From Haliea sp. E1-2-M8 (GTDB lineage Bacteria > Pseudomonadota > Gammaproteobacteria > Pseudomonadales > Halieaceae): a stretch of DNA of 64,000 nt. The stretch covers positions 1-64,000 of the forward strand of contig NZ_JAUTDR010000020.1 of NCBI RefSeq assembly GCF_030649675.1, read 5' to 3'. Numbering within the stretch: the first letter of the stretch is position 1; the number at the start of each line of letters is the position of its first letter. Shown here piece by piece: positions 8,114 to 18,700 of this stretch. The position numbers and the translations under genes are program-made. The notes beneath the pieces are model-generated. The model worked only from the letters and a program-made list of their open reading frames with translations, did no database searches and was not told where the DNA came from.

Positions 8114-10573
8114 ATGCGCTATTGGTGGCTGTTGTTACTGGCTATAACTGTTGCCGGTTGCGGCACTGACAGGCAGGCCGACACCGCAGCAGGCCTGCCG
8201 GATATCGCCACCCACACCGAAGGCATGCAGCATCTGCCCGGGTTTCAGGACCTTTACTGGGACGATGAGCGCGGGCGGCTGTACCTGGAAATTGCCGAGC
8301 CGGGGCAGCCATTCATCTATGTAAGCGGCCTGTCCCGGGGCGTGGGTTCCAACGACCTGGGCCTGGATCGCGGCCAGCTGGGCGCAACCCGCCTGGCGCG
8401 TTTTACCCGCGTCGGCGACAAGGTCCTGTTGCTGGCGGACAATCCGGCTTTCACTGCCAGTACCGATAACTCCGACGAACGTCTGGCGGTGGAGGAAGCT
8501 TTTGCCCGCTCCGTCATTGCCGGTTTCACAGTGACTGCGGCCACTGGCCAGCGTCTGCTGGTGGATGGCACGGACTATTTCCTGGCGGATGTGCACGGCG
8601 TTGCAAGGCGGCTCAAGGATGCAGGGCAGGGTGATTACCAGGCGGATCCGGAGTGCTCCGCTATATTTCTGCCTCGCACCCGGGGTTTTCCCGACAACAC
8701 TGAAGTGGATGCCATGGTGACTCTGGAGGGTGAGCCGCAGGGGGAGATTATCGGCACGGTCGTGCCCGACCCCAGGCTGGTAACGGTGCACCAGCACCAC
8801 TCCTTTGTGCGCTTGCCGAAGCCTGGTTATGAGCCGCTCCCCTATGATCCGCGGTCGGGCTTTATCGACCCCGGTAACGATGCCCAGCGTTTCGACTACG
8901 CAACTCCGATAGGCGAGCCGGTCAGGCGGAATTATGCCTGGCGTCACCGTCTGCAGAAAAAGGATCCCGCTGCCGAGCGCAGCGAAGCGGTTGAACCCAT
9001 CGTCTACTACCTTGACCGCGGCGCACCGGAACCGGTGCGCAGCGCGTTGATCGAGGGCGCCCTGTGGTGGAACCAGGCCTTCGAGACGGCGGGATACGAC
9101 AACGCCTTCCGCGTGGAGATGCTGCCCGAGGGCGCCGATCCGATGGATGTGCGCTACAACGTGATCCAGTGGGTGCACCGCTCCACCCGCGGCTGGTCCT
9201 ACGGCTCCAGCGTGCGGGATCCGCGCACCCAGGAAATCATCAAGGGTCACGTCACCCTGGGCTCGCTGCGGGTGCGCCAGGACTACCTGCTGGCGGAAGG
9301 TCTGCTGGCGCCCTACGGCGATGACGGCGTGGTGCCCCCGGAATTGCTGGAATTCGCCCTCGCACGTATTCGCCAGTTGTCCGCCCATGAAGTGGGGCAT
9401 ACCCTGGGGCTGGAACACAACTTCGCCGCCAGCGCCGATGACCGCGCCTCGGTGATGGACTATCCTCATCCCTACGTGACCCTGGACGCCAACGGCGACC
9501 CTGACCTCTCGCAGGCCTACACGGAAGGTATGGGCCGCTGGGACAAGCGCGCCATTCTCTACGGCTACCAGGACTTCCCCGACGGCGTTGATGTTCCCCG
9601 GGCACGAGAGAAGATCATCCGCGACACGTATGCCTCAGGCTTGCACTACGTGGCCGATGCCCATGCCCGGGGAGATGCCTTTGCGGTCACTGCGGGCCCC
9701 GCCCACCCCCTCGGCAGCCTCTGGGATAACGGCGCCGACCCGGTGGCTGAACTGCAGCGCCTGCTCGCTCTGCGCAGGACGGTTCTGGAGCGATTCTCCG
9801 AGCGTGTTATCCGCCTGGGCCGGCCCATGGCGCAGATCGAGGACGCGCTGGTTCCCATGTACCTGTTGCACCGCTACCAACTGCAGGCGGCGGCCACTGT
9901 CATTGGCGGCCAGGAATTCACGTATGCCTTGCGGGGCGACGGCCAGGTGCCCACGGCGATGATTCTCCCTGCGCGCCAGCGCGAGGCGATTGCGACGCTG
10001 CTGGAGACTCTGGCACCCGAAACCCTGGCGCTGGCGCCCCAGCTGGTTGCCCTGATTCCCCCGCGCCCGCCGGGTGCCGGGGATTCACGCGAGCTTTTTC
10101 CGCGTCACACCGGCTACGTTTTCGACCCCCACGCCGCAGCGGCGACGGCTGCCGGCCTCAGTCTCGACATGTTGCTGAATCCGACGCGGGCAGCACGCAT
10201 GAACAACAATCAGGCGCGCTCGGCCGCCCAGCCCGGGTTCCCGGATTTGCTCGACCAGGTGCTGGCCGCGACCCTGTACGCGCCGCCGGAAGGGGGTAAT
10301 GCCGGCGCCCTGCAACGGGTGGTTCATAGCGCCACCCTGGAGCGGCTATTGCGCCTGGCTGGCGGCGCCGGAGTCCAGCCCCAGGTGCGGGCCGAGAGTC
10401 TCGACGCCCTGCTGGCACTCGCGCCCTGGCTGGAACAGCAGGCGCCGGCGTCCTCGTCACAGTGGCGCGCGCACTACCTGTTTGGCGCTGCACAAATTCG
10501 GCGCGTAGTGGATGATCCGGCCGCACTGCAGGGTCTGGAAGCGCTGCCGGCGCCGCCCGGATCACCGATTTAA
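8114..10573 (+). CDS. Lipoprotein zinc metalloprotease (DUF4953/DUF5117-type)
   Basis: The 819-residue protein starts with a lipoprotein signal (LLLLAITVAGC, predicted lipidated Cys at about residue 17), so it should be anchored in the envelope. The metzincin-like motif HEVGHTLGLEH lies at residues 425-435, giving three zinc-ligand histidines and the catalytic Glu. The large N-terminal region and the segment after the motif resemble the DUF5117-DUF4953 zinc-dependent metalloproteases common in marine proteobacteria and Bacteroidetes. The ATG at 8114 has an AGGGGG ribosome site; a TTG at 8111 is the alternative. A serine hydrolase follows 19 bases later. The substrate is unknown, but peptides or proteins are likely. 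Confidence 0.87.
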   Translation: MRYWWLLLLAITVAGCGTDRQADTAAGLPDIATHTEGMQHLPGFQDLYWDDERGRLYLEIAEPGQPFIYVSGLSRGVGSNDLGLDRGQLGATRLARFTRVGDKVLLLADNPAFTASTDNSDERLAVEEAFARSVIAGFTVTAATGQRLLVDGTDYFLADVHGVARRLKDAGQGDYQADPECSAIFLPRTRGFPDNTEVDAMVTLEGEPQGEIIGTVVPDPRLVTVHQHHSFVRLPKPGYEPLPYDPRSGFIDPGNDAQRFDYATPIGEPVRRNYAWRHRLQKKDPAAERSEAVEPIVYYLDRGAPEPVRSALIEGALWWNQAFETAGYDNAFRVEMLPEGADPMDVRYNVIQWVHRSTRGWSYGSSVRDPRTQEIIKGHVTLGSLRVRQDYLLAEGLLAPYGDDGVVPPELLEFALARIRQLSAHEVGHTLGLEHNFAASADDRASVMDYPHPYVTLDANGDPDLSQAYTEGMGRWDKRAILYGYQDFPDGVDVPRAREKIIRDTYASGLHYVADAHARGDAFAVTAGPAHPLGSLWDNGADPVAELQRLLALRRTVLERFSERVIRLGRPMAQIEDALVPMYLLHRYQLQAAATVIGGQEFTYALRGDGQVPTAMILPARQREAIATLLETLAPETLALAPQLVALIPPRPPGAGDSRELFPRHTGYVFDPHAAAATAAGLSLDMLLNPTRAARMNNNQARSAAQPGFPDLLDQVLAATLYAPPEGGNAGALQRVVHSATLERLLRLAGGAGVQPQVRAESLDALLALAPWLEQQAPASSSQWRAHYLFGAAQIRRVVDDPAALQGLEALPAPPGSPI

Positions 10574-10592
10574 CCGAGAAGGAGACCACGGG

Positions 10593-11900
10593 ATGAGAAC
10601 ACTTTTGCTGGCCCTGCTTCGCCCCGGCCTTATTGCGATCCTGGTCACCGCTGGCGCTGCCGCCGCGCAGCAACCGCCCGCGGTGGATGAACTCATGCGG
10701 GGGGCACCGGTGTCCCCCGACAGGCGCGTCACGCTGCAGAATTTCATGCAGGAGCCCTACAGCCGCTGGGGCTTCCGGCACATACGGCAGCTGGCGCCGA
10801 CTGCGGAGATCTATGCCGGCCCCGGCCCGGCCTCGCCGCTGGAGAGCCAGCCGGTGGACCTGGACAAGCTGGTGTTCAACGTCGGTGAAGATCGCACTCT
10901 TGACCTGGCGGCCTGGATGGAGGAGTCACGCACCGACAGCTTCCTGGTGCTGCACCGCGGCCGCATTGTGTACGAGCGCTACCTGCACGGCATGCAGCCG
11001 CACCTGCCCCATCAGATGTTTTCCGCGACCAAGTCGTTTGTCGGCACGCTCGTGCTGCTGCTTGCGGAGGAGGGCGCGATTGATCTGCAGCGAACGGTTG
11101 CGAGCTACCTCCCCGAACTGGCGGACAGTGCCTTTGGCAGTGCCACCGTGCAGCAGTTGCTGGACATGGTTACCAGCGTCAGTTTCAGCGAGGACTACGA
11201 GGACCCCGCCGCCGATATCTGGCAGTACGGGCAGATTGCCTGGATCGGCTACGACCCTGCCGTACCCTATACCGGTCCTGCATCAATGTACGATTATCTG
11301 CCTACGCTGACATCCCGGGATGCGGAGCACGGGCGAGCGTTTCACTACGTCACCCCCAACACCGATGTGCTTGCCTGGCTCCTGAGCAGGGTGACCGGGC
11401 AGCCCCTGCAGCAATTGATCGCCGAGCGTATCTGGCAGCCCCTGGGCGCGGAGCGCAGCGGTTACCTGTGGCTGGATCGGGGGAGCGTGCCGATGGCCGG
11501 CGGCGGGCTCAACATCACGGCACGGGATGCAGCGCGGTTCGGCCAGATGATTTTGCAGGAAGGGCACTACAACCAGCGCCAGGTGCTGCCCTCTGCGGTG
11601 GCCCAGCGCATCCTCACGCCGCGCAACCGCGAGGTTTTCAACGTGCTTTATCAGGACGAGTGGTACGAAAACATTGCCTATGGGTACCACGACCAGTGGT
11701 GGAGCTTTAACAACGCGCACCGGGCGGTGTCCGCCATCGGCGTGCACGGGCAGTTCATCTACCTCGACAAGGTTGCCGACATGGTGATCGTCAAACAGTC
11801 AGCCCACCCTGATGCCGAGGGCGAATCCAACGAGGTGCACGGCCCCCTGATCTGGCACCAGATCGCGCTGCACCTGATGGAGCTGGATAGCGATCAGTGA
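10593..11900 (+). CDS. Secreted serine hydrolase, beta-lactamase/esterase fold
   Basis: The 435-residue product carries a signal peptide (about residues 1-26, ending in an Ala-rich AAAAQQ). Its penicillin-binding-protein-like hydrolase domain has the nucleophile motif SATK at residues 144-147. The second motif is not a clear YxN; the equivalent region reads YVTPNTDVL, as in 6-aminohexanoate-hydrolase/EstB-type members. Such proteins hydrolyse amides or esters rather than acting as true beta-lactamases. GAGAAGGAG lies before the ATG at 10593, and the gene follows the metalloprotease closely, so they probably form an operon. Its 3' end overlaps the convergent creatininase gene by 7 bases. Confidence 0.87.
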   Translation: MRTLLLALLRPGLIAILVTAGAAAAQQPPAVDELMRGAPVSPDRRVTLQNFMQEPYSRWGFRHIRQLAPTAEIYAGPGPASPLESQPVDLDKLVFNVGEDRTLDLAAWMEESRTDSFLVLHRGRIVYERYLHGMQPHLPHQMFSATKSFVGTLVLLLAEEGAIDLQRTVASYLPELADSAFGSATVQQLLDMVTSVSFSEDYEDPAADIWQYGQIAWIGYDPAVPYTGPASMYDYLPTLTSRDAEHGRAFHYVTPNTDVLAWLLSRVTGQPLQQLIAERIWQPLGAERSGYLWLDRGSVPMAGGGLNITARDAARFGQMILQEGHYNQRQVLPSAVAQRILTPRNREVFNVLYQDEWYENIAYGYHDQWWSFNNAHRAVSAIGVHGQFIYLDKVADMVIVKQSAHPDAEGESNEVHGPLIWHQIALHLMELDSDQ

Positions 11901-12652
11901 CCGCTGAACCGTGCCAGATCGTCTAGCAGGCACCGCGCCGCCAGCGCGACTATCTTGCCGCCGTCAGTGGCATTGGCCTGGGTGGGGTCTGAGCCGATGC
12001 GGCCATCCGGGAAGTCGCGGCGGTAGCGCACTGCATCGCTGATCGAGCCGTTGGGCGCAATCTTCGGGCTCATGGCGGTATGCTGGCGTTCCCGTTCCGG
12101 GTACGCCCAGTAGGTCACGGCTACTTCCGAGGCGGTAGCGTGGCTGCCGTGGCCCTCCGGGTAGAGCTGGCCGCAGAGAGACAGAACTTTGCTGAAATCC
12201 CACCAGTCCCGGCGTTTCAGCCACAGGTCGGGCCGGGTTTCGGCGCCGCGGGGGTCGAAGCTGCGCCGGGCATGGATCTCGGCAAAGGCCGCTTCGATGG
12301 TGGCGATGTTGCCGCCGTGGCCATTGAGCCAGTAGATCCGGTCGAAGCCGTGGCGCAGCAGGCTGTCGGTCCAGTCCACCATGGCTGCGATCATGGTAGA
12401 GGGTCGCAGCGTTATGGTGCCGGGGAAATCGAGGTGATGTTGGGCGCAGCCAACGTTGAAGGTTGGTCCTACGAGCAGGTCATCGGGGGCCAGGCTTTCG
12501 GCATGATTGGCGATGATTTCCGGGCAGAGCGCATCCGTGCCAAGGAAGCCGTTGGGCCCATGTTGTTCCATTGAGCCGATGGGAATCACGATGGTCGTCG
12601 ATTTCTTCAGCCAGGCGTCGATGTCTGGCCAGGTGGAAACGGGAAGTCGCAT
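11894..12652 (-). CDS. Creatininase-family amidohydrolase
   Basis: This 252-residue protein matches the creatininase/MftE-type metal hydrolases. The metal-binding IGSMEQHGP is at residues 25-33 (Glu29, His31), the ligand Asp at residue 40, and the family motif LNGHGGN at about residues 117-123. Members open cyclic amides (creatinine), process peptides (MftE), or act on formamides. The substrate here is not predictable. I took the ATG at 12652; upstream extension of the frame has no family similarity. The gene converges on the serine hydrolase with a 7-base overlap and diverges from the sulfotransferase across about 200 bases, which must hold both promoters. Confidence 0.86.
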   Translation of the reverse strand: MRLPVSTWPDIDAWLKKSTTIVIPIGSMEQHGPNGFLGTDALCPEIIANHAESLAPDDLLVGPTFNVGCAQHHLDFPGTITLRPSTMIAAMVDWTDSLLRHGFDRIYWLNGHGGNIATIEAAFAEIHARRSFDPRGAETRPDLWLKRRDWWDFSKVLSLCGQLYPEGHGSHATASEVAVTYWAYPERERQHTAMSPKIAPNGSISDAVRYRRDFPDGRIGSDPTQANATDGGKIVALAARCLLDDLARFSGH

Positions 12653-12854
12653 GGGATCAGTCCTGTGGCAAACGCGGGAGATTAGCAGCTGCGGCTGCCG
12701 GGGAGCAATGCGCGCGCCACGGTCTCGTTTGTTATACCAGTGCGAATGCGCGCGGGAACGGGAGATGCCAGCCTCTTGCCGGGTCTGTAAAGTGGTACTC
12801 TGGGCAGGGCCGCAGGGCCTGTCAGCACAATAATAACGACTGAAAGGGTGACCC

Positions 12855-14024
12855 GTGCTTGAGATTGAATCATTGCGCCAGCAGGCCATGCTGGATACCG
12901 GGCTGGAGGATTTTGGCGATCCGGCGTTTTACGAGGCATTGGAACGGCTGTTGGACGCGCTGCTGACCGAGGCGCGGCTCAACGAGTTTGGCCAGATGCG
13001 CGCGGAGATGACAATCCTGGCGGGCCTCAGCAGGCGCCTGCAGATTCAGGACTATCTCTCGGCGCACCCGGAAGTCGCCGATGAGCCCGTGCGCCAGCCG
13101 GTATTTATCATCGGCCTGCCCCGCACCGGCACCACCGCCCTGCATCACCTGCTGAACCAGGATCCGCGCAACCGTACCCTGCGCCTGTGGGAGGCCCAGA
13201 ACCCGGTGCCACCGCCGGAGACCGCCACCTACACCACGGACCCGCGCATTGCCGCGCAGGCCGAAAGTGTGGCCCTTACCGAGACCTTCCTGCCCGGGTT
13301 CAAGCGCACCCACCTGATCGACGCCCAGGAGCCGGATGAGTGCTATATGCTGCTCAACCGGAACTTCATGTCAGTGGAGTACCCGGCCCTGTTTCATATC
13401 CCCAGCTACGCCAACTGGTTCTACGCCAACCTGTGCCGGTCCGACAGCTACGATTACCACCGGCGCCAATTGCAGTTGCTGCAGTCGCACCACCCGGGCC
13501 GCTGGGTGTTGAAAGCGCCGTTCCATCAGCTGGGCCTGCGGGAAATCCTGCGGGTCTACCCGGATGCCATCATTCTCCAGACCCATCGCGCGCCGATGGC
13601 GTTTGTCGGCTCCGGCTGCAGTTTCAGTGAAGTGCTGCGGCGCAGCGGCAGCGAGGTAGTCGACCGGGCGGAGATTGGCCGCGACTGGATGAACATGCTC
13701 ACCGCCTACACCCGCACCTTCGAGGCCGACCGGGCGGCGCTGGAACCTGCGCATCCGGGCCAGTTTATCGATCTGCACCACGATGACTTCCTGCGCGACC
13801 CCTGGTCGGTGCTGGAGCAACTCTACGCCCTGCGGGGCATGCCCCTGGATGCTTCTGCACGTGAACGAATGCAGGGCTGGCTGGACGCACACCCTCGCGG
13901 GCAGCATGGGGAGCACCGCTACCGGTTACAGGATTACAGTATTGATCGCGGCGAAGTCGAGGCCCTGTTCGGGGACTACATCGGCCGCTACGGATTGAAT
14001 ATGGATGAGGAGAGAGCAGCATGA
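12855..14024 (+). CDS. Sulfotransferase family protein
   Basis: The 389-residue protein has the 5'-phosphosulfate-binding loop GLPRTGTTALHHLL at residues 87-100. It also has a downstream WVLKAPFH segment (about residue 216) and an LQTHRAP segment (about residue 238) typical of PAPS-dependent sulfotransferases. The likely reaction is sulfate transfer from PAPS to a hydroxyl or amine of a small molecule or lipid; the acceptor is unknown. The start is a GTG at 12855 with GAAAGGGTG upstream. The gene overlaps the next (DUF1214) by ATGA, so the two products are probably made in step. No PAPS synthesis genes are adjacent. Confidence 0.87.
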   Translation: MLEIESLRQQAMLDTGLEDFGDPAFYEALERLLDALLTEARLNEFGQMRAEMTILAGLSRRLQIQDYLSAHPEVADEPVRQPVFIIGLPRTGTTALHHLLNQDPRNRTLRLWEAQNPVPPPETATYTTDPRIAAQAESVALTETFLPGFKRTHLIDAQEPDECYMLLNRNFMSVEYPALFHIPSYANWFYANLCRSDSYDYHRRQLQLLQSHHPGRWVLKAPFHQLGLREILRVYPDAIILQTHRAPMAFVGSGCSFSEVLRRSGSEVVDRAEIGRDWMNMLTAYTRTFEADRAALEPAHPGQFIDLHHDDFLRDPWSVLEQLYALRGMPLDASARERMQGWLDAHPRGQHGEHRYRLQDYSIDRGEVEALFGDYIGRYGLNMDEERAA

Positions 14025-15133
14025 ATGAACCCAAAACCGCAGAGCAGCGCGTTCTGGACGGCAGCAGCTGGAGCGACTTTTGCGATGCCCTGAAAGCGGC
14101 GGGCCAGCTGGTGGAAGCGGAGCTGGCCCCGCAGGACGCTTTCAATCGCGCCGAAGGTTACCGCTATCTGAGCCGCATGCTGCGCGCGGGCCTGGAAAGT
14201 TTCCTGGAGGCGGGCGACCCGCTGTTCCCGGAGCTGCGCTGTCCCGCTCATGAGACCATCAAGCTGGGCGCAGACAACCCCGACAACCACTACCAGACCG
14301 CCAGCATCGACCCCAACCACGACTACCGCATCACCGGTAACCGCGGCACGGTGGATTATCTGGGTTTCGGTACCGTCATCAACCGCTACAGCAGCGGCGG
14401 TGGCATGAAGACCGATGGCTGGCTGGACTCGCGGGAGCTGGAGCTCAACCCCGACGGCAGCCTGGAAATTATCGTCAGCCAGACCCGGCAGCCCGGCAAC
14501 TGGCTGCCCATGGGCCCGGAAACCAATGCCATCAACGTGCGCCAGACCTTCCAGGACCGGCGCCGGGAAACGAAAGCGGAAATCCGCATCGAGCGCATAG
14601 GCGCAGAACAGGAGAGGCCGGCACCGTTGAGCCCCGAAAAACTGGACCGCGCCCTGCAGGGTGCGGTCCAGTTCATGCGCAACACCACCGGCCTGTTCGA
14701 GGGCTGGGCCGAGAGCTTCCTGCCTACCGTGAACGAGGTGGCGGCCGCGGACCAGGCCTACTGCCAGGCGATCGGCGGCGACCCGAATATCTACTATTTC
14801 CACAGCTGCTGGGAGCTGGCGGAGGACGAGGCGCTGCTGATCCACGCTCCCGAGGTGCCGGCCTGCCAGACCTGGAACTTCGTGCTGCAGAACTGGTGGA
14901 TGGAATCCCTGGACTACCGCTACCACCAGATTCACTTCAACAAGCACACGGCGCAGTACGAAGCGGACGGCGCCGTGGTGATCGTGGTCGCCCATCAGAA
15001 ACCGCCCCAGGCCAACTGGGTGGAAACCGCCGGCCACCACCGCGGCACCCTGTGCTGGCGCTGGATTGGCGCCAGCGAGCACCCACCGGTACACGCCCGG
15101 GTGGTGAAATTCAGCGAACTGGACCGGGTTTGA
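14021..15133 (+). CDS. DUF1214 domain protein
   Basis: The 370-residue product resembles DUF1214-containing proteins, whose function is not established. It has no signal peptide or membrane helix and is rich in aromatic residues. The recognisable C-terminal part includes the segment NFVLQNWWMESLDYR (about residues 287-301), followed by a stretch ending in a WVET-containing segment. Translational coupling (ATGA overlap) to the sulfotransferase suggests that it handles the same acceptor or product. I cannot assign a reaction. It converges with the Lrp gene, 15 bases away. Confidence 0.75.
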   Translation: MNEPKTAEQRVLDGSSWSDFCDALKAAGQLVEAELAPQDAFNRAEGYRYLSRMLRAGLESFLEAGDPLFPELRCPAHETIKLGADNPDNHYQTASIDPNHDYRITGNRGTVDYLGFGTVINRYSSGGGMKTDGWLDSRELELNPDGSLEIIVSQTRQPGNWLPMGPETNAINVRQTFQDRRRETKAEIRIERIGAEQERPAPLSPEKLDRALQGAVQFMRNTTGLFEGWAESFLPTVNEVAAADQAYCQAIGGDPNIYYFHSCWELAEDEALLIHAPEVPACQTWNFVLQNWWMESLDYRYHQIHFNKHTAQYEADGAVVIVVAHQKPPQANWVETAGHHRGTLCWRWIGASEHPPVHARVVKFSELDRV

Positions 15134-15148
15134 GCGGGACGGCTCTGC

Positions 15149-15616
15149 CTATGCCCTCTCCGGGTCCAGGGGCAGGGCCGTCTCCAGCTTGATTTCCCGC
15201 AGCGCAATATTTGACTTGATCTGGGAAATCCAGGGGAGGCCGAACAGGAAGCCCTCCAGGAAGGCGTCGAAGCTGGCGATGTTTTCGGTGACCACCCGGA
15301 GGATGAAATCCGCGTCCCCGGTAGTGACGAAACACTCCATGACTTCGGGGCGCTGCAGTACAGCGGCTTCGAACTCCGCGGTGCTTTCCCGTACGTGTCG
15401 CGCCAGAGTGATATGGATGAAAGCGCAGAGGTTGAGATTGACCTTTTCCCGGTTCAATAGAGCGGTATAGCGCTCGATCACGCCGTTATCTTCCAGTGCC
15501 CTCATGCGCCGCCAGCAGGCGGCCGGAGAAATATCCACCGCGCTCGCCAGTTGCTGATTGCTGATACGGCCATCGCGCTGCAGGGCCTGCAGTATCCGGA
15601 TATCAATGCGGTCCAC
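15149..15616 (-). CDS. Lrp/AsnC family transcriptional regulator
   Basis: This 155-residue protein has the N-terminal AsnC helix-turn-helix (ILQALQRDGRISNQQLA, about residues 8-24, then AACWRRMRALEDNGVI) and a C-terminal RAM ligand-binding domain with VMECFVTTGDADFILRV (about residues 92-108). Lrp-type regulators sense amino acids or related effectors. It is divergent from the indolepyruvate oxidoreductase gene, its most likely target. The 150-base gap contains a small AT-rich palindrome. Confidence 0.92.
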   Translation of the reverse strand: MDRIDIRILQALQRDGRISNQQLASAVDISPAACWRRMRALEDNGVIERYTALLNREKVNLNLCAFIHITLARHVRESTAEFEAAVLQRPEVMECFVTTGDADFILRVVTENIASFDAFLEGFLFGLPWISQIKSNIALREIKLETALPLDPERA

Positions 15617-15633
15617 GATTTCTCTCTGTTAGT

Positions 15634-15646
15634 GAAATAAAATTTC
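15634..15646. promoter_or_regulatory. Candidate Lrp-type palindrome
   Basis: GAAAT-AAA-ATTTC is a perfect 5-3-5 inverted repeat 18 bases upstream of the lrp start, in the divergent region shared with the oxidoreductase gene. It is short and AT-rich, so it may be chance. Confidence 0.3.
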
Positions 15647-15766
15647 GAATACCTGTAAATAACGCAAGGATTATCCACTAAAGCGGAGTTTGTTCAAAGA
15701 AAAAGGAAGCACATTTCTGGTGCGAAGGACTATAGTTCTACGTTTCCCAGCCAATGGATTGACCTC

Positions 15767-18700
15767 ATGAACCAGCCCGCCGTGATACCGCCCCTGGATG
15801 CCTATGAGTTGCAGGACCGCTACCGGCGCGAGACCGGGCGGGTGTTCATGACCGGTACCCAGGCCCTGGTCAGGCTGCCCATGCTGCAGCGGGCCCTGGA
15901 TCGCCGCCGGGGTCTCAACACGGCGGGCTTCATCTCCGGCTATCGCGGCTCCCCGCTGGGTGCCTACGACCAGGAACTGTGGCGGGCAGAGCGCTTCCTG
16001 CGCGACTACGATATCGAATTCCTGCCGGCGATCAATGAGGACCTCGCGGCGACCGCCATCCTCGGCACCCAGCAGGTGGAAACCGATGCCGACCGCGAAG
16101 TCGACGGGGTGTTTTCAATCTGGTACGGCAAGGGGCCGGGGGTTGACCGTTCCGGCGACGCGCTCAAACACGGCAATGCCTACGGCAGTTCCCCCCATGG
16201 CGGGGTGCTGGTGGTCGCCGGTGACGATCACGGCTGCGTTTCCTCCAGCATGTCACACCAGTCGGATGTCGCCTTCATGGCCTATTTCATGCCGACCCTG
16301 AACCCGGCGTCGGTGGCGGAATACATCGAGTACGGCCTGTACGGTTTCGCCCTGTCCCGCTATTCGGGCACCTGGGTCGGTTTCAAGGCCATTTCCGAAA
16401 CTGTGGAAAGCGCGGCGTCGGTGACGCTGGACTACAGCCGGGAATTCGCCACCCCGACCGATTACGAAGCACCGGAGTATGGTCTCCATTACCGCTGGCC
16501 GGACCTGCCCGGGCCTCAGGTGGAAGCGCGCCTGGTGGCCAAACTGGAGGCGGTGCGGGCCTTCGCCCGGGCCAATCCCATCGACCGGGCGATCTACAAT
16601 ATCCCCGATGCCCGCTTCGGCATCATCACCACCGGCAAGGGACACCTGGACCTGATGGAAGCGCTGCGGCTGCTGGGTATCGACGAGCGCCGCGCCCGCG
16701 AGCTGGGTATAGACATCTACAAGGTGGGCATGGTCTGGCCGCTGGAAACACGGGGTGCCCGGGCCTTCCTGCGGGGCAAGGACGAAGTACTGGTGGTGGA
16801 GGAAAAGCGCGGCATCATTGAAAGCGAGCTGAAGGAAGCCCTGTACGATTACCAGAGCGACAAGCCCAGCCGCATGGTGGGCAAGTACGACGAGGAGGGG
16901 CGGCCGCTGGTGCCCTGGACTGGCGAGCTGAGCCCGGCGCTGCTGGCGCCCATTGTCGCCGCCCGCATCACCCACGAGTACCCGGAGGTGCGCTTTGACG
17001 AGCAACTGGCGGCCCTGCGGGCGCGGCAGGTGGCGGTCAGCGTACCGACCGACGTCAAGCGCACCCCCTATTTCTGTGCCGGCTGCCCCCACAGCACCTC
17101 GACCCGGGTGCCGGAGGGCAGCAAGGCGCTGGCCGGCATAGGCTGCCACTTCATGGCCTCCTGGATGGACCGCAATACCGAGTCCCTGATCCAGATGGGT
17201 GGTGAGGGCGTGAACTGGGTCGGCAAGTCGCGCTTTACCGGCAACGGCCATGTGTTCCAGAACCTGGGCGAGGGCACCTACTTCCATTCCGGCTACATGG
17301 CGATCCGCCAGGCGGTGGCCGCAGGCACCAACATCACCTACAAAATCCTGTTCAACGATGCCGTGGCCATGACCGGCGGCCAGCCGGTGGACGGGGTCAT
17401 CACGGTGCCGGCAATTGCCTGCCAGGTTCGCGCCGAGGGGGTGCAGCGTATTGCGGTGATGAGTGACGAGCCGGAAAAGTACCGGGACAAGTCGCTGTTT
17501 CCCCCCAGTGCGAGTTTTCACCATCGGGACGAGCTGGACAGTGTGCAGCGGGAATTGCGCGATACCCCCGGAGTCACCGTGCTGATTTATGACCAGACCT
17601 GTGCAGCGGAGAAGCGGCGGCTGCGCAAGAAGGGCGCCTACCCGGACCCGGACCGGCGCATGTTTATCAACCAGGCCGTGTGCGAGGGTTGCGGCGACTG
17701 CTCGCTGCAGTCCAATTGCCTGTCCATCTACCCAGTGGATACCGAACTCGGGCGCAAGCGCAAGATCGACCAGTCCTCCTGCAACAAGGACTATTCCTGC
17801 GTCAAGGGCTTCTGCCCCAGCTTTGTCTCGGTACTCGGCGGTCGCCTGCGGCGTTCGCAGGCGGACCCCGTCGGCGATGAACTTGAGAGCCGGGTGGCGG
17901 CACTGCCTGCGCCGCCGGAGGCCGACCTGAGCAACAACTTCAACCTGCTGGTGGCGGGCATTGGCGGCACCGGCGTGGTCACCGTGGGCGCGCTGGTGAC
18001 GATGGCCGCCCACCTGGAAGGCAAGGGCGCCAGCGTCCTGGATTTTACCGGCTTCGCCCAGAAGGGCGGTGCGGTAATCAGCCATATCCGTATCGGCAGC
18101 AGTCCGGCCGCCCTCAACCAGGTGCGGATTGCCGATGGCTGTGCCGACGCCGTAGTGGCCTGCGATATTGTTGTCGGCACGGATCCGCGCACCGTGCGGG
18201 TGCTGGCCAGAGACCGGACACGAGTGCTGATCAATCACAGCGAGGTGCCCACGGGCCAGTTCGTGCGCAACCGCAATGCAGACATCAGGATGCGCGAGCG
18301 CGAGGCCGCCCTCACCGCCGCGGTCGGCGTCGACAACTTGCACACGGTGCCCGCCAACGAACTGATGGAGCGCATCCTCGGCAACACGGTCTACGCCAAC
18401 GTGTTCCTGCTGGGCCACGCCTGGCAGCAGGGCGCGGTACCGGTTTCGCTACAGGCTCTGGAACAGGCGCTGAGCCTCAACGGTGTCAATGTGGCGGAGA
18501 ACCTGCAGGCATTCGCCTGGGGCAGGGTAGCGGCGGTGGACGCCGACTACGTGGGCCGGGTCGCCGGGCTGGTGCAGGTACTGTCCCTGCCGCCAAGCCT
18601 GGAGGAGATTGTCGAGCACCGCGCGGGGCTGCTGGTGCAGTACCAGGGTGAATCCCTGGCCCGTGACTATCGCGACTTTATTGCCGGGGTGAAGGCCAGG

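Noticed and set aside
16253-18418. A 721-codon open frame antisense to the indolepyruvate oxidoreductase
   Set aside because: Long antisense frames are expected in this high-GC DNA with strong third-position bias. The protein has no recognisable motif, while the plus strand has a clear enzyme.
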